From NCBI GenBank assembly GCA_963693365.1, contig CAVNZM010000010.1, positions 7,626,001 to 7,690,000 of the forward strand: a DNA stretch of 64,000 bases, read 5' to 3'. Origin of the DNA: Amoebidium appalachense (lineage: Eukaryota > Ichthyosporea). The position numbers and the translations under genes were made by a program. The notes beneath the pieces were generated by a model. That model was not told the origin of the DNA and did not search any database. It saw nothing but the letters and a program-made list of their open reading frames with translations. Of this stretch, positions 40,965-55,150 are shown in pieces (positions within the stretch are counted from its first letter, which is position 1; the number at the start of each line of letters is the position of its first letter).

Positions 40965-43779
40965 TTAGCCAATCACATGCAACCGCCCATGTGCGGATTC
41001 GATCAAATCAGTCACAGCCGCTGGGGTCACCCGCACACAGCCCCTGACATCCAATCGGGTGAGGTGAGGCATGCCAGCCAATAGGGAGAGCCCATTGTCG
41101 GTCACGTGACGCAGGCCACTCAGCCCAAGTAATTGCAGCTGGGTGAGCCCGGCAAGGGTCTGTGTGTGTGGGATTGTTACTACCGAGTGGTGCGTGTGTT
41201 TGTGCATGTGTGCACGCGCATGTGTGTGAGGGGAAGGGGGGGAGGGGGGGGGGGGGGGGGGGGGAGAGGGGGGGAGGGGGGGGGGGTGAGGGGGGGGGGG
41301 GGGGGGGAAGGCAATGTCATGCTTGTTCGTGCAGAGGCAAATAGAAAGTCCATGAAACCGTCTTCTTGTGTGAGCGTTTTGGGGGTTGGTATGTAGTGAG
41401 TGCTCTTGTTCGGAAAACTTCCGGGGGGGGGGGGGGGGGGGGGGATTGAGGAAGGGGGGAGGAGGGGGTGAGGGGGATCAGACAGGGGAGCGGGTGTAAG
41501 GGCGCTCAGGTATGCTCTAGGATAAGGGTGGGAGAGGAAACGAAATGGGGGAATAGGGGGGGGGGGGGGGGGGGGGGGGGGGGAAGGGGAAGACTCCTTT
41601 GGCCTTTGGGGGAAATTGAAACGGAACAAGAGGGGTATCCTTTGTCTAATCGAGCTAATCGAGGGGAGAGATGGTGAATAGCAGATATCACAGTATTTGA
41701 AGGGTGGATCTAGTGAAAGATAATGGCCACAGATACGCAGTTGTGCCATGTGTTTGTGTTTTCAAGGGCACCTACGGGCATGGTTGCATCGGTCAGGCGG
41801 AAGCAGCCATCCAGGAGCAGCAGCCTCAGGGCCGTGAGGGGGGCCAGGCCCATGATGGTGGTGTCACACAGCCGCACACAGCCAGACAGCACCAGTGTGT
41901 GCAGGGTGCATGATAACTGGCCAATCAGCATCAGACCATGGCCATTCACGTGAAGAAGGTCCACAAGTCTGTGAATCATACGTGACGGGAATGGGTTGGG
42001 TTGGGCGTGTAGGTTGGATGAGCCGGTGGTAAAGGGGGGCGGGGGAGGGGGGGGGGGAGGGGGTTGATTTCTGCGGTTGGAAGATGAACGCAACGGGGTT
42101 GGAGCAGGGGTTCTTGCTGGTAATACATCGACCAACCGAGGGGGGGGGAGGGGGGAGGGGAGAGAGGGGGAGGGGCAGGGGGTACGGCGGAGTAAGATAC
42201 GAATTTGCAAAGAAGCAAGGTGGGGAATATTGAGAAAGGCAGAAGTGGTAAAAACAGGGAAAGCACTTGGAGAAGAATGAAAGAAAGGGCTTGTGCGTAA
42301 TGTCTCTCTCTCCCCCCCCCCCCCCCCCCCCCTTCTCACTCTCTGTTCCTCTCTCTCTTTAGCTCACCAACACACCCACACACACACGGGGCGGGGTGCA
42401 CTTGGCCACACATATGTCCCCGTGTGTGTGTCAGCACGCACGCACGCACGCCTGTTTGTGTGTGTGTGGCATCATGTGCACATGTTACTAAAGACTAAAA
42501 CGCGGAGAGGTCAGAATGGGTTTTGTCAAAGAAGAGAGTGGGAAATGTGGGAGGCTCGGCACAACGGGGGGGAAGAATCTGGATGGGGTCGGGTAGGGGT
42601 TACAGAGGCTTAACCAAACAAATATACACGTAGACGGGTTTGAGCAACCGAGCAATCTTTTGTTTGGGCAGGCAGGCACCAGGGTGAGGCCGGGGGGGAC
42701 AGGGTGGACGGAAGCGGGGGTTGGGGGGGGGGGGGGGGGGGGGGGGAAGGGGGGAGGTTAAGAGACCAGAAGGTGTGCATACGCCGGAGAGTTCTTAGCA
42801 AACTACACTCGCGATCGTTTGCAGGAAATGACAACGTCCGGGGATCTGGATCTTCAACTTAAAAATTCACCAGCCTCCACCTCCCCCTTCCCCTTTCCCC
42901 CCTCCCCCCCCCCCCCCCCCCCCCTCTCTCTCTCTCTCTCTTTTGGTTGTTTATTTTTATTCTCATAAAACCTGCCATTTGGTGTTGTGGGGTTTGGGCG
43001 GCAAGATGGGTCAGGAGATCTGTTCTGTACGCACGCATCCCTGCCATGTGCAAAAAGTCCGTGCACTCTACTTCTTGTTCACAAACTCACCTCAGCTGCT
43101 CCAACGGCAGGGCCGCGAAAAAGCGCAAACTCCAGTCAGTTAAACAAAAACAAGCTTTGACCTCCAACACCCGCAGACGAACACACCTACCCACCCCCTC
43201 CCCAGTTATGTTGTGGCAATTGTCTATGCTGAGCTCCGTTAAAGACTTGAGTGCGGTAACAGCACGTCCGAGATCCTCATCCGTTAGGGTGAAACAGTCG
43301 CTGATGCTTACTCTGCGGATGTTTGAAAACAAACCCACGGCTAAGAACAGTAGTCGGGCAGGTGATGGATAGTGGGTGCACTCCTGGGACTCATGGGAAT
43401 CCTGCCCCTTGAAACCGGTGCTTGTTCTGTTGCCAAGTAGATTGGTCGGCAAAACATCTGTGATGCCCATCGCTTTTCTGTCCAATATTTCTGCCATTTC
43501 CTGTCGCTGCATAGTTTGGCTGTGTTTCAAACTGTTAACCTGCTCGCTCCTCCCATCTGCTCTGTGCAACACACCATGGCATGCTTTCACCCCAACATCT
43601 GACAAACGCAAATCTTGACGTGCGATCACTGCCACCGTCCTAAGGTGGCGGCATGTGTGACACAGTGCTAGTGACGCGGTCTGGTCTGTGTATAGAACGA
43701 TCAGGGTGAGTAGTTCCCAGGGTAGAGTGAGGAGTGGGGCGGTCTGAACGACCGGTGGTGGTGGTGCTACGCTAGACAT
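40965..43779 (-). CDS. F-box and leucine-rich repeat protein
   Basis: Three exons: 43779-43091, 41968-41776, 41159-40965; 358 codons, phases match. Residues about 15-50 form an F-box (PLLTLPWELLTLIVLYTDQ through CHTCRHLRTVAV). After a poorly conserved linker of about 90 residues come cysteine-containing leucine-rich repeats of the AMN1/FBXL type: SISDCFTLTDEDL, SIDNCHNITGEGV, EVKACFCLTDWSL, VLSGCVRLCDTTI, LLDGCFRLTDATM, GLSGLRHVTDNGL, DVRGCVRVTPAAV. By family such proteins join Skp1/cullin ubiquitin ligases and pick substrates with the repeats. The particular FBXL orthologue cannot be told. The acceptor of exon 3 directly follows an ACACAC run on the sense strand. Confidence 0.85.
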
Positions 43780-44005
43780 ACTCGTTGCTCCTCGCCCAAA
43801 CCCGTTTACTGTCCCGTCTAGATCTGCTGCGCGTGCAAACTAAAGGAGCTATTACTGTGTGACCTGAACATCAAAATAAGCTCGCAAGAAGCACAGCTCG
43901 GAAGAAGAAAATAAAGTGGACTCCCCAGTGGACTTCACATGGACAGCTACAACTGTAGTACTGTGTCAGCGAACGGCCCAGGCCCGGGCCCGGCGTAAAC
44001 AGTGG

Positions 44006-44061
44006 TGACGTAGCTGGTGACGTAGCAGCCAATCAGTTCGGCGTGGCTCATAGTGACGTCA
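44006..44061. promoter_or_regulatory. CRE and CCAAT promoter elements of the F-box/LRR gene
   Basis: TGACGTAG twice (44006-44013 and 44018-44025), CCAAT at 44029-44033 and a full TGACGTCA at 44054-44061, about 230-280 bp upstream of the ATG at 43779. It resembles the UXT/SDR promoter. Confidence 0.45.
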
Positions 44062-44246
44062 CGACTTCCAGTGGCTCACGGGTGAGCCAAGTTGGTTGGA
44101 ACTTAGCAGGAGCTGTTGTCAGGCTCAGGCTGCGCTAGGCTGCTGGCTGCGCTGGCTGCGCGAGCTGTGTAGGTACGTGTGTGCGCGGCGCACTGCGCGC
44201 GCGAGTGTTTTTTTTGTGTGTGTGCGTGTGCGTGTGCGTGTGTGTT

Positions 44247-44335
<89 letters not shown>

Positions 44336-44718
44336 GTATTGTGACCAGAAAGAAAACAAATTCGAAGTTATCCTATTTTAGAAAAGCGATTTTTTTAATG
44401 TGCGCATGCGGGGTTGCGCCTGCTTTGTATCGTGGCATTGCGTCTTTATTGGCCTGTGGCTTATTATTGCGAGGGTAGGCGTGTGCTGTTCACTGATTCC
44501 TATGCCCGGCGGAGGACCCCCGTTGGGGGGGGTGAGGGGGTTACAAAGGAGAGGAGGCAGGAGGTAGGGGGAGGGGCAGAGAAGGAAAGAGGGAGCTCGA
44601 GGGAGAGGGAGAGGGAGAGGGAGAGGGAGAACGTGAGGGAGCAAAAGGGAGAGAGAGGAAGAGGGAAGGGCAGGAGAGCGGGGTGGAGAGAGAGAGAGAG
44701 GCTCGGGGAAAGAGAGGG

Positions 44719-44876
<158 letters not shown>

Positions 44877-45075
44877 GGGGGGAATTTCGAAGAGAGGGAG
44901 AAGGAGAGCTGAGCAGCTGCCAGAGAGAGATGTGAGCTCGAGTGAGAGAAAGGGGGGGCGGGCAAAGGGGCGGGGGGGGGGGGGGGGGGGGGGGGGGGGG
45001 ATGAGAGAGAATGGTATCCTGCGAGGTCCCAGAGTCATACTACTCCCCTGTTTTTTTTTTTGTTTGTTTGTTTTT

Positions 45076-45137
<62 letters not shown>

Positions 45138-45589
45138 GGAGGGGGAGGATGGCAACGGCGGGAGCGGACAGGGTACAGCACTTTGTGTAGGAACAAATAT
45201 ATCATATGCATACGGCGCAGTCACCAATGCACGTGCCAGCCAGTATGCTCAGTCTCCGCACATCTCCCCACTGGACACGCACCTACACGCACTGGGAAAC
45301 GGCCTGCCGGAAAAGGCTCCCATGTCACATTCCAGAGGGTGCAGTATAAACCAATGGTAGAGATCCTTCCCTTTGAAGACTTGAAGTTTGAAGCCGCTAC
45401 AGAAATAGCTATTTTTGGAAAGTAACAAGAGATGGGCAAAACGCTTCATGGTCAAACAGTTCCTGTTGAATGTTCTTTACCACACATTGATTAAATGTTT
45501 TCTCTACAACCGCACTAAATGTATAATACACTATTTAAATGTTATTTTGCATAAAAACCAATAATAAAGGTATTTATGCGGGTTAAAGA

Positions 45590-46347
45590 ATGAGTATTTG
45601 GGCCTCTTCCCACAGATATAGACGACCCGCCTATGGATTTAGTTTACATCCCTCTCAGATATTGATTTGTGATTGGATCCCAGACGGAATACCCGTGCAC
45701 GACTGCACGGTGACATCGGTGAGCCTGGGACTGGGAGAAAACCAAGTGGCATGCTGGCGACAATTCAGTCTCCCTCTAGAATGGTACTTGTAGGTTTCTG
45801 AATTTGAGTAAATTAGTTCCTTTTTTACCTTTTTCTTGGCTAGAAAATGTCCCTTAGGGGAATCACTAGGTATATCAGAGGTGTGGTTCCGTGGGGTCGC
45901 GGGGATGTCAACAACAATGACCCGACGTCGACCACGGCTACCACAGACCCTACCACCATGGCCAGTGCTGGTAGCGGTAGCACCTCCACAGATGCCAGCA
46001 GCAAAACCAAAAATCTAGCTAATACACTTAAGTTTTCTAGCTCTACGAGAAAGTACATGGAAGAGGCAGGTATTAGTATGTCAACCAAGACCCAGCGAAG
46101 AAGACCTAGAATTTCCTTGCCAACAAGGTGGAGAGAGATTGGCAAGGCACGAAGCAACGGTGGCGCAGATGGCGACTCAGCTGCAGCCATAGACCAAGCT
46201 GATCCTCATGTCCTCGATAAACATCGGCTAGAAGGGTTGGAAGGACTGAGTGGCCAAAATGGGGAGAAGAGCGGATGCTCGCCGTCACCACTGGCAAGTG
46301 GCTCTGCCTTTTCTCTCCTGCAAGCGCAAACACTGAAACGTGACTGA
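45590..46347 (+). CDS. Likely two-exon gene, unrecognised product
   Basis: Proposed exons 45590-45718 and 45844-46347 (210 codons): donor TCG|GTGAGC, acceptor CTTTTTCTTGGCTAG, both in phase 0. The first part (RYRRPAYGFSLHPSQ, CDWIPDGIPVHDC) looks folded; the second is low-complexity Ser/Thr/Asp/Gly followed by a basic stretch (KTQRRRPRISLPTRW). A CCAAT lies 30 bp upstream at 45558 and an AATAAA-rich stretch near 46538, about 190 bp past the stop, which supports a complete small gene. It could instead be the 5' end of the gene that follows. No domain recognised. Confidence 0.45.
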
Positions 46348-46611
46348 CACCCCCCAAAAACATTATGGCAAAGGAAAGTTTTGTGCTGATGCTTGTAGGT
46401 GCCTCAGCAAACGCATTCTCACATGTTTTGCTATCTCAAGCACCTTAACTAGTGTACTGTAGGTGCTGTGTGGTAGACGGTAGTTTCCCTAGAGGGCCTG
46501 AAAAGGCCCTCCGGGAATTCACAAAACGTGATAAAATAAAAAAATAAAAAATGTTTTGCTATCTCACATGTTACTGTGCTACGAATGATCTAAAACTGGC
46601 GGCATTCGCAG

Positions 46612-48406
46612 TCATGTGCGTTATCGGTGACGCTGAGCTTATATATTGATTATGAAAGATATTACTCTGGGCTTTATCCGTTTTCCCCGGATGATCATGA
46701 TACCCCTTTGCCTCAGCACTACGGGTACCCTATTCTACGTGCACAAACCACCAACTGTACCCTAGTTCAGGTAAAAGTGGTGCAGACAGCTACTAATGAT
46801 ACCATCAACCGTTGTACATGTCTACATATGATATGTATCATCGTGGTTCTGGGTCTCTCAGAGCCTCAGGATCCAAACCAAGACTCGGACGTCTTTCTCT
46901 TTTTTGGTGCACTGGTCAAAAAGAGACAATCTTGTTTCCTGGAAACTTTGGCAACCTGCGAAATTCGATGGGTTATAATTAATAATAGGCCTGATAGGTA
47001 GATAAATGAAACTAATCACATGTTAATGTATGTTCATTGCCCCCTCACAGAAGCGCTCCCAGACATATGCGGGCATGACCACACACCCAAATCTGGATGA
47101 TGTAGCAGGCCCCGGGAGCCATCTGCAAGAAGTGTCCGAAAGAGAGACACTCGGGAATACGACCAGCTTGCAATCAATCACTTCGTTCAAATTTAACATA
47201 CCCGGAGCACCCCAGGGAGAATCCACCGGTGAGCAAGACTTACTGCCTTACAACTCGGACGTGCCGCACACACACACTTCAACTGCGAACGTACAAACTC
47301 ACGGTCACGATCTGACCCATCCTTCTCACCTGAGCCGGATGGCAACCGGGCAGAAAAGCACACTTGGTGTACTCCTGGAGGCATCCCCACAGTCAGAGCT
47401 TGAGATGTGTGTGCACGTGTCTTCCCCTCGAGCCCCTCGACAACCCAGCACCACTCCATCAACAATAAAGCCCAGGCTTCTTTCGCAAGACAGTTCCGGC
47501 TGGCCCAGTTATGACAATCAAGCCTATCAAAAGAACAATATCAACATTGATACTACCGGAGTATTAACAAACAGCACCACCATAGATGCTGCTGCTAACA
47601 CGGCTTCGGCACGATTTGCTAGTGAAACCAGTGCGAGTGGCTTAGGGTCATCTGTGCAACGGCCTCCTGTGGTTCTGGTCGATAAACCGGTGAAAGCAAC
47701 GGATGGTCATTCCTCACAGCCTAAGGATCCGAATCAGCCGCAGACATCATCCAATCACGACTCGAAATATGCAGAGGCTCTCGTTGCACAGGGTGCTTGC
47801 TACACATTTCGGCTCACCAAGGGACTCGTGGAATCGTACTACAGTAATAGGGTAATTTATGCCTGTCACAGCGTGCCTAGCCTAAGTTAGCCTGCAGCTC
47901 GTTGCGAAGTACTCGCTGGATTTTCTGAACATGTGTGCAATGAATTTTCAAACTGAACCTCGCCACCTACTCCCCCCCCCCCCCCCCCCTCTCCCCTTCC
48001 TCCCCCCCCCCCCCCCCCCCCAACAAAAAAAAAAAAAAAAAAAAAAAACACAGGCTCACATTATGCACACACTAGTGATATACCTGCTCGGCACCCACCG
48101 TGTGCGCACGCACGCACACACACACACACACACACACACTTACAAACGCCCACACACACTCGGCACCCACACCAGAAACACGCACACACTCGGACCCCCC
48201 CCCCCCCTCCCTCCCAGCCCGTCCTCTCACAGCCTGCGTGTCTTCTCTTACTCCCTTCTTCCTCTCCCCCCCCCCTTCTCTCTTGCTCCTCTCTCCTCTC
48301 TCCTCTCTCTCTCTCCACCTCCCCCTCTCCCGAGTCCCCTATCTCCTCCTCTCTCTCTCTCTCTCCTCCCCCTTCTCCCTGTGCACTCCCCCCTCCCCTA
48401 TCTCTT

Positions 48407-48478
<72 letters not shown>

Positions 48479-49988
48479 ACACACCCACCCGCACACCCTT
48501 TCTCTGCTCTCTCTCACCCACACACCCCCTCCTCCTACCCCAACCCACCCCTTGCAATCTCCTCAACTTGGAGTCCCCACTCAAAGTTTGCTATTATCCC
48601 CTTGCGCATCCGGCTGCTACACTATGAGCAGGATGTGGAATCACCTAACACATGAATACCAGAACTCAGGCCCTCTACTGACAATTTCCAAATATTTATG
48701 ACTGATGCAGGTAGCCGATTGGCTCATGTGTACAAATAACAAAGATTCGTTGAACGACGCCACCAAAGCTCGCATTATTGTCGAGACTGTTCGGGGAAAT
48801 ATGACAGAGGTGGAGACAAACTGGGAGTATTGGAAGGAGAACCATGGGAAACCGGCAACGCATATTCCTGTGGAAAGTGCAACAGTCCTGCGCTGGGCGC
48901 CGGTTACGCCTTCAGAGTCAGACGGCCCTACCTCCCCCGTGCGCAACTTTGAATTCTTTCGTCAAAGCGGTCCCAGTTCGTCCGATAGTCCCGTGGCCAC
49001 CTTGCTTATGGCTAACAGCGCATACACCTTTCGTCAGTGGGTTGATAGAGTCGTTCAGACCACACAAACCCCAGACGTGGATTATTTCCCGAGCATATGG
49101 GCTGGTGGAATCTACAAGAATTTTCCAGACCCAAATGGTGTCTTCAGACCCAGGCACGATACTATTGGGCACGGTTCACAAGGGGCACAACCAGCGGGCC
49201 GCACAGACGAGGACAGTAGTTGCGACGACTGCAGAGAGACAGCGTGCTTTGGGTATTTGCTTCCGGCGCGCGAAAACTACAACGAAGAAGATGACAAACG
49301 GTTTGCCTCCATGATTTGCGACATTGCCAAGCGCCTTGTGAGCACCGGAGTCTACGAACTAGTCTACTGGCAGGTGTCCAACCTCAACATAGCCCACCCC
49401 GTCCGAGAGGCTATCCTAGGCCACATCTTCGAAGCCGGGCACCCATTTATGCAAGACGTCATCGGCATCAGCAACCAGAGCACATATGGCCGTGCAGGCA
49501 ACTGGAAACGTCTGCCCCCCGAGGTGATAACGGATGGCCTCCTACTGTGTGCCGCATACACCACGGCATGTCACTTGCGTATCGCATCGGCTCTGAAAAC
49601 ACCAGAAGAAATCCACGGGGTCATTGGGGATGCAGCAGACGAGGCCACACTTCAGCGTCTTCTCTCCTGCCTGTGCAGCAACGTAACGAAACTTTCGGAG
49701 GTGAAATTCGCCGAACTCGTAGGACTCTCACACAAGGATCGTGCAGTCATCCAGTGTATTGCCCAGCATGCCCGTTACCAAATCGCCTCTAGGACCCTTC
49801 CAACCAGACACATGCCGGACACGGTCACAGTCGAAACGGCTACCCCCCGAAGTGACGAAATTGCAGTGCAAGAAACGTCCGGCAGCAACACCGCACTGGC
49901 CGTTTCGGTACCTGTCCGGCAACGCCGCTCCCGTGTGAGTCTCACGAGTATCGCTCATCTCCGTATGAGCCACGTGGAAAACGAGTAG
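46612..49988 (+). CDS. Unrecognised protein, at least three exons
   Basis: Proposed exons 46612-46770, 47051-47851, 48711-49988, at least 745 codons, all phase 0 (donors CAG|GTAAAA and AGG|GTAATT; acceptors CACAG and ATGCAG). The start is unresolved. The short first exon (LYIDYERYYSGLYPFSPDD) is followed by a long Ser/Thr/Gln/Pro-rich, probably disordered part. The last exon (425 codons) is largely globular with balanced composition: WEYWKENHGKP, FGYLLPARENYN, YELVYWQVSNLNIAHPVREA and GLLLCAAYTTACHLR. It has a basic, Arg/Ser-rich tail. I do not recognise a family. Unlike the rest of the window these exons hold no simple repeats and have coding-like codon use, so coding status is well supported even though function is not. 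Confidence 0.62.
48414..48473. repeat. (CT)n microsatellite
   Basis: A pure (CT)n run of about 58 bp within a pyrimidine-rich block (47968-48550) in the intron between the second and third exons of the unrecognised gene. Confidence 0.97.
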
Positions 49989-50327
49989 CTGGGTGAGCAC
50001 TTGATGATTGCAAATCTAAGCGAAAACACGTGTATGGCTTAAGAGGTTTCGCAATGTGTACCTTGATTAGTGTTCATAAATTACACGTTACATATACCTT
50101 TTATTGTAGTCAATCGGTTGAAGGGGTTGATTTTACCGTTCTGTATTTCTGTATCTGCTGCCAGCACAGCGTGCATGTGCTGACGTGAAATACTATGTGC
50201 TCCACACTCACAACCGGTTGGAAAAAACTGAATTCCAATAGCAACGGTGTTTGAGTAATCGGATGCATCATCTGTTTACAACTCAGCTAACGATTTCAAG
50301 TTTGCACGTAAGCAGGAAAACCATGCC

Positions 50328-50380
<53 letters not shown>

Positions 50381-50513
50381 TTCCGCCCCACTGATTCACC
50401 CATCCAGCCACACCACCACCGTACACAAGAGGAAAAAAAACAAAAAAAAACAAAAACTAAAGGACTGTGAACAGCATGATCCCCAACGTCTCAATTGGAA
50501 AGCGACTGTATTA

Positions 50514-50547
<34 letters not shown>

Positions 50548-50667
50548 CCCTCCCCCCCCCCCCCTGCACCCCCTCACCCCACCCCACCCATTCCCTGTAA
50601 CCACCTTCCCACTCAGCCCCCCCCCCCCCCCCCCCCCTTCCCCCACCTCGCCCCGGCTCTTCCCCCC

Positions 50668-50703
<36 letters not shown>

Positions 50704-51851
50704 CTGCCTTCGTTTCGCAGGGCAAACAAAAATGAAAACAAAAATAAAACTGAGCTAAAAGGAAAGGACTTCCCCCACGTTCCCAGAGTCTTATATTGAA
50801 GTTCCCACACACTACATGATCACTCCCCCCCCTGCCGGTAGTTCCGGGACGAGTCTCGTAAACAGCTGCATCCAAGAGCAATTTTAAACCATACAGCAAC
50901 CTCCCCCCCCCCCCCCCCCCCCCCCCCCCCTTCCCCCCCGCTTCCTTCCTCATTGCAATCTCCTCGAGGGGTGCCAAACCTCGTGAGTGCACTGTAAATA
51001 GTATAGTGATACTTCACACTGCACAGGTATTATGGACTCATGAGTGTAATCTAAAATAAAAACTTTGATTGGTGGGGTCCTTTGTTTGTGGCAGGAGGTC
51101 CAATTTGGGGTTTAGGGGGTTAGCTAGAGGTGTGTACCCAGCATACGAGTATGCTGGACTGACACCGATTGTGTGCACGTGTGCGTTGTAAGATCTATGG
51201 GCGGGTAGTGGTGGCGATGGAAGGCGGGGAAGGCGGGGGAAGGGTGCTTTAGTTCCTGCAAGGAGGTCACATCGCACCTGATTGGACAACGCACGAACAT
51301 TCAGTCCCCGAGCGAAATAAAGGGTGCCGGGAACCTATAGCAGAGGGCTAGGGGCGCACCAGCCCCTGCATCTAGCGCCCAGACACACAGAGTTATGGCT
51401 ATTCCGTTTATATTTTTATGTTATTGATATATTATCAAATGCTGGGGTGTCGAGCGGTTTGATTCCCTCGGCGATTGCTTCTCGCTTCTTTCAACTCCCC
51501 CTCCCCCCCCCCCCCCCCCCCCCCCCCTGCCCCCCCTCCCACCCCGGCAATACCTTCTCCTTGCCTCACCTTCTTCACCGGCACCCCTCCCTCAGGGGTA
51601 TCTATCCCCTCCCCCCCTCCCCCCCTCCCCCCCCCCCCCCCCCCCTCCCCCTCCCCCCCCCCCTCCCCCCCCCCTCCCCCTCTCCCCCTTCTACCAGCAA
51701 CATTGTTGCCTTCTACCAGCAGCTAACAGTTCCTCTGTGTTACCAAAACCCCACTATACCCTATGGTTTCTCATGCTGTTCAGTCATCCGACTTTCCATA
51801 TTCAGGAAAGAGGGGGGGAGGGGGGGGGGAGGGGAAGGGGGGACCTAAGCG

Positions 51852-51915
<64 letters not shown>

Positions 51916-52727
51916 GTGCACGCGTTCGTAGGGGCAGGGGAAAAGTGGGAGCACATGAGTAAGGTATGGGGCGGTGCTCCAAGGGCCAGGTTTAAGGTGC
52001 ATGTTGTACAAACATCGCGTTTTAGACCCCCCCCCCCCCCCCCCCACTCCCCCAACCCCCAAAATTGTACACTTCACTAAAAAAAAAAATGCAGTTACCT
52101 GCAGATCATGGATCATCTGGCAATTCTAAGTCTCCCCTCTCCCCCCCGCCCCCCCCAATATCACAGATACCCACACACCCGCACACATACGAACAACAGG
52201 ACGAAATCCCCAGACACTATGTTTGTTGTCCCAGTTGTGTGCCAAAACCAGCCGTTTCTTTTGCATCCATTAAGGTTGTAACAGAGTTCCATTCGGTTTC
52301 GTGCACACAGTGCATTTCATCAGATCATAACCATTCATTCATGTCCCCATCAACACCGAACCAGCTTCATATGACCGATTCATACAGACATTCTCACAAT
52401 ACTCGAATTGAAGAACCTATCGTTGCTTCTGTTGGTCTGAATCCTCCCCCCTCCCCAACACACACACATACACACACACACCATCAACACACACACCCCA
52501 GGTGGTTCACACTAAAATCTAGCACTGAACACCCATTCATCAAAGCCTACAATACAATATGATTAAAGCCGATTACTTGCAGCTTGAAGCCTTTCGTGTC
52601 GACCAATCCGCACACACAAGTAAACTCAAACAATTCATAAAATCCGCACACACAATTAAACTCAAACAATTCATACAACTTCCTACATTCAATCATCATT
52701 CACAGCCCATGTACCCCATTTTTCATT
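49989..52727. other. Tail-to-tail spacer between unrecognised gene and ARMC7
   Basis: C tracts at 50327-50380, 50516-50545, 50619-50700 and 50900-50930, pyrimidine block 51496-51690, (GT)n at 51854-51901 and a 36-bp direct repeat at 52605-52676. Unique stretches 49990-50320 and 51000-51480 show no supported exon. Confidence 0.5.
52605..52676. repeat. 36-bp tandem repeat, two units
   Basis: Units 52605-52640 and 52641-52676, both AATCCGCACACACAA then TAAACTCAAACAATTCATA, with three differences. Just 3' of the ARMC7 stop. Confidence 0.9.
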
Positions 52728-53125
52728 TCATCTTTGCTCGCCACAGTAATCCTGCAAAAACACAACCGCCAAATTCTTTATCCTCTGGTTTTTCGCCTTT
52801 GCAAACGTCTGCATGGCTTCGACTATTGCTGGTGCTGTTGTTTCTCTTTTTGTGTCGCTTGAAGTCAAAAACATAAGTGTTGTGATTGCATTCATGACAA
52901 TGGTTTCACTGCTGCTGCTGAGTTGTTGCACAACAAGATTGATGGCGTTGTTTGCGACAAGGTGCGCCTTGTTCTTGGGGTCTGTGTGCACAAAAAGAGG
53001 GAATGAGAAGGGGGGGAAGGGGGAGGAGTGTGCTAAGTGGTGTGGGTGGGTGATAAATGGGTTTCAGGAATGGCGGGGAGGGAGATATGGGGTATGTGTA
53101 GATGTCCGAACGCGTGGATGTGTGT

Positions 53126-53176
<51 letters not shown>

Positions 53177-54557
53177 AGGGCTGTGAGCGGATGTGCGCGC
53201 ACGTGGTGTGAGTGAGTGGTGAGTGAAAGTGTGAGTGAGTGCGTGTTTGTGTGCTGGTTCAAGTGGAGATATTAGATACTGGTAAACAAGCACAATAATT
53301 TGCTAGTTCCACTGTTCCAGTTACACCCCCCCCCCCCCCCCCCCTCCGCCTCCCCCCTCTGCCCAGAACCAATCACTTTCAACCCCACAAACACAAGATA
53401 ATCACGGTCCCCCCCTCCCCCCCCTCCCCCCTCCCTCCACAAATTCCCTTTTCGAGCCATGTGCACAGTGCATGCAGACCCCCGCCGGTTGCTTGTGTGG
53501 ATATTTGGTGGGAGGGAAATTACACGACAATAAGCACATTCTTTGCATCGAGCACCCCATCAACAAGAAGGTATATGTCCCCTTGATAATACAAACAATA
53601 TCACGTGTGTCTCAAGGAGTGAACATAGACGGCGTAACCACAAAATGCAAACTGCAATATGCAAAATGCACAGCACCACAGGCACACACTGCTGCACTGA
53701 GCACATACCCAGACACAGGTTGCATATTCCCGCCAGGCCAAATTCTCTCATCTTCTCATTTTCCTCCGTCAGCGTGTCTGTCAAATGAACCCTCAGTCAC
53801 AGCAACCAGAGCCCCCCCCCCCCCCCCCCCCCCTCCCCCCGCCCCTTCCCTCAGCGATTCCCCACTCTTGTACCCCTGGTAGTAGTATTCCCCAATAGCC
53901 CATAAATCCCTCCCCCCCCCCCCCCCCCCTCCCGGACTCCGGTTCCTACTCTTCCCCTCAGCCAACCGCGACCAGTACAAGTATCCTCGACTAGACATCC
54001 TCATTAAGCACCCCCCCCCCCCCCCCCCCCCCAAAAAAACACACACACACCAAATATACTTATTTGGGGGCGTATCCTTCCCTTCCCCAACTTCCCGTCA
54101 AAACCAAAAAACTCCTTTCCAAATATGCCGCACCTTACCTTTCCCCCCTACCCAATCCCTGCCACAAAAAAAAAAATACAAGGAACACCCATCCCCTCCC
54201 CTCCCCCCGCCTCCCCCTCCCCCCCGGGAAAAGGAGGACGGAGAGAGAGATAGAGAGGGAGGGAGAGGGAGGGAGGGAGGGAGGGAGGGAGGGAGGGAGG
54301 GAGGGAGGGAGAGAGAGATAGACAGAGAGATAGAGAGGGAGAATGTGTGAGTGTGTGCGCATTTTGTGTGTGTGTGTGTGTGTGTGCCCCCCCCCCCCCC
54401 CCCCCCCCCCCCGGCCCCTTTCACCCCCAAAAAAACCACACACCAGAACCCCCCCCCCCCCCCCCCCGGGGCCCCATTCACACTATAAGAGCGGTTATAC
54501 ACCACTCCACCATATGTCCGTTTTACCCATCCCTTTCCCCTCTCGATCCCATCCTCG

Positions 54558-54594
<37 letters not shown>

Positions 54595-55118
54595 ACACAC
54601 ACACCTCACCCCACCCCCGCCCTCATTGTGCCCACGTACCCAGAAACAGGTCGAGCACGTGCAGGCTACGTAGCCACTCGTAGTTGAGTGGGTCGTAGGC
54701 AAAGTTGCCCAGGTTGGCCAGCACCTGCAGCCGGGCCTCTGCACCCACACCGGACACACGTGTGTGTGAGCACAAGCGCCTTCACACCAAGCTAGAAAAA
54801 GCCAGGCCACGGGAAAGCATACCCCCCCCCCCCCCCCCCCCCCCGTCCCTCTCCCCTCTCCCCTGCCCCCGCCGCCGGAGCACCTTTCCCAGACACTCTC
54901 TACCACCCGTCCCTCCTCCCAGTCCTTTCCTCTCCCCACCCAGTTTCTCCTTCCTTTCTCCCTCCTTCCCTCAAGCCCCCCCCCCCCTGCCCCAGCTCTC
55001 ACCCTTACTACAGCACCAAACAAACACTCCTCAACCACCATCGCCAAGTTCTGCTTGTTGCCAGCGCATTGAACCCGTACTATCAGCAACCCCTCCCTCT
55101 TCCCCTCCCCCCTCCCCT

Positions 55119-55150
<32 letters not shown>

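Noticed and set aside
48705-48710. ATG at 48705 as a gene start
   Set aside because: ATGCAG here is a splice acceptor; joining to the exon ending 47851 keeps the frame and gives a longer protein.
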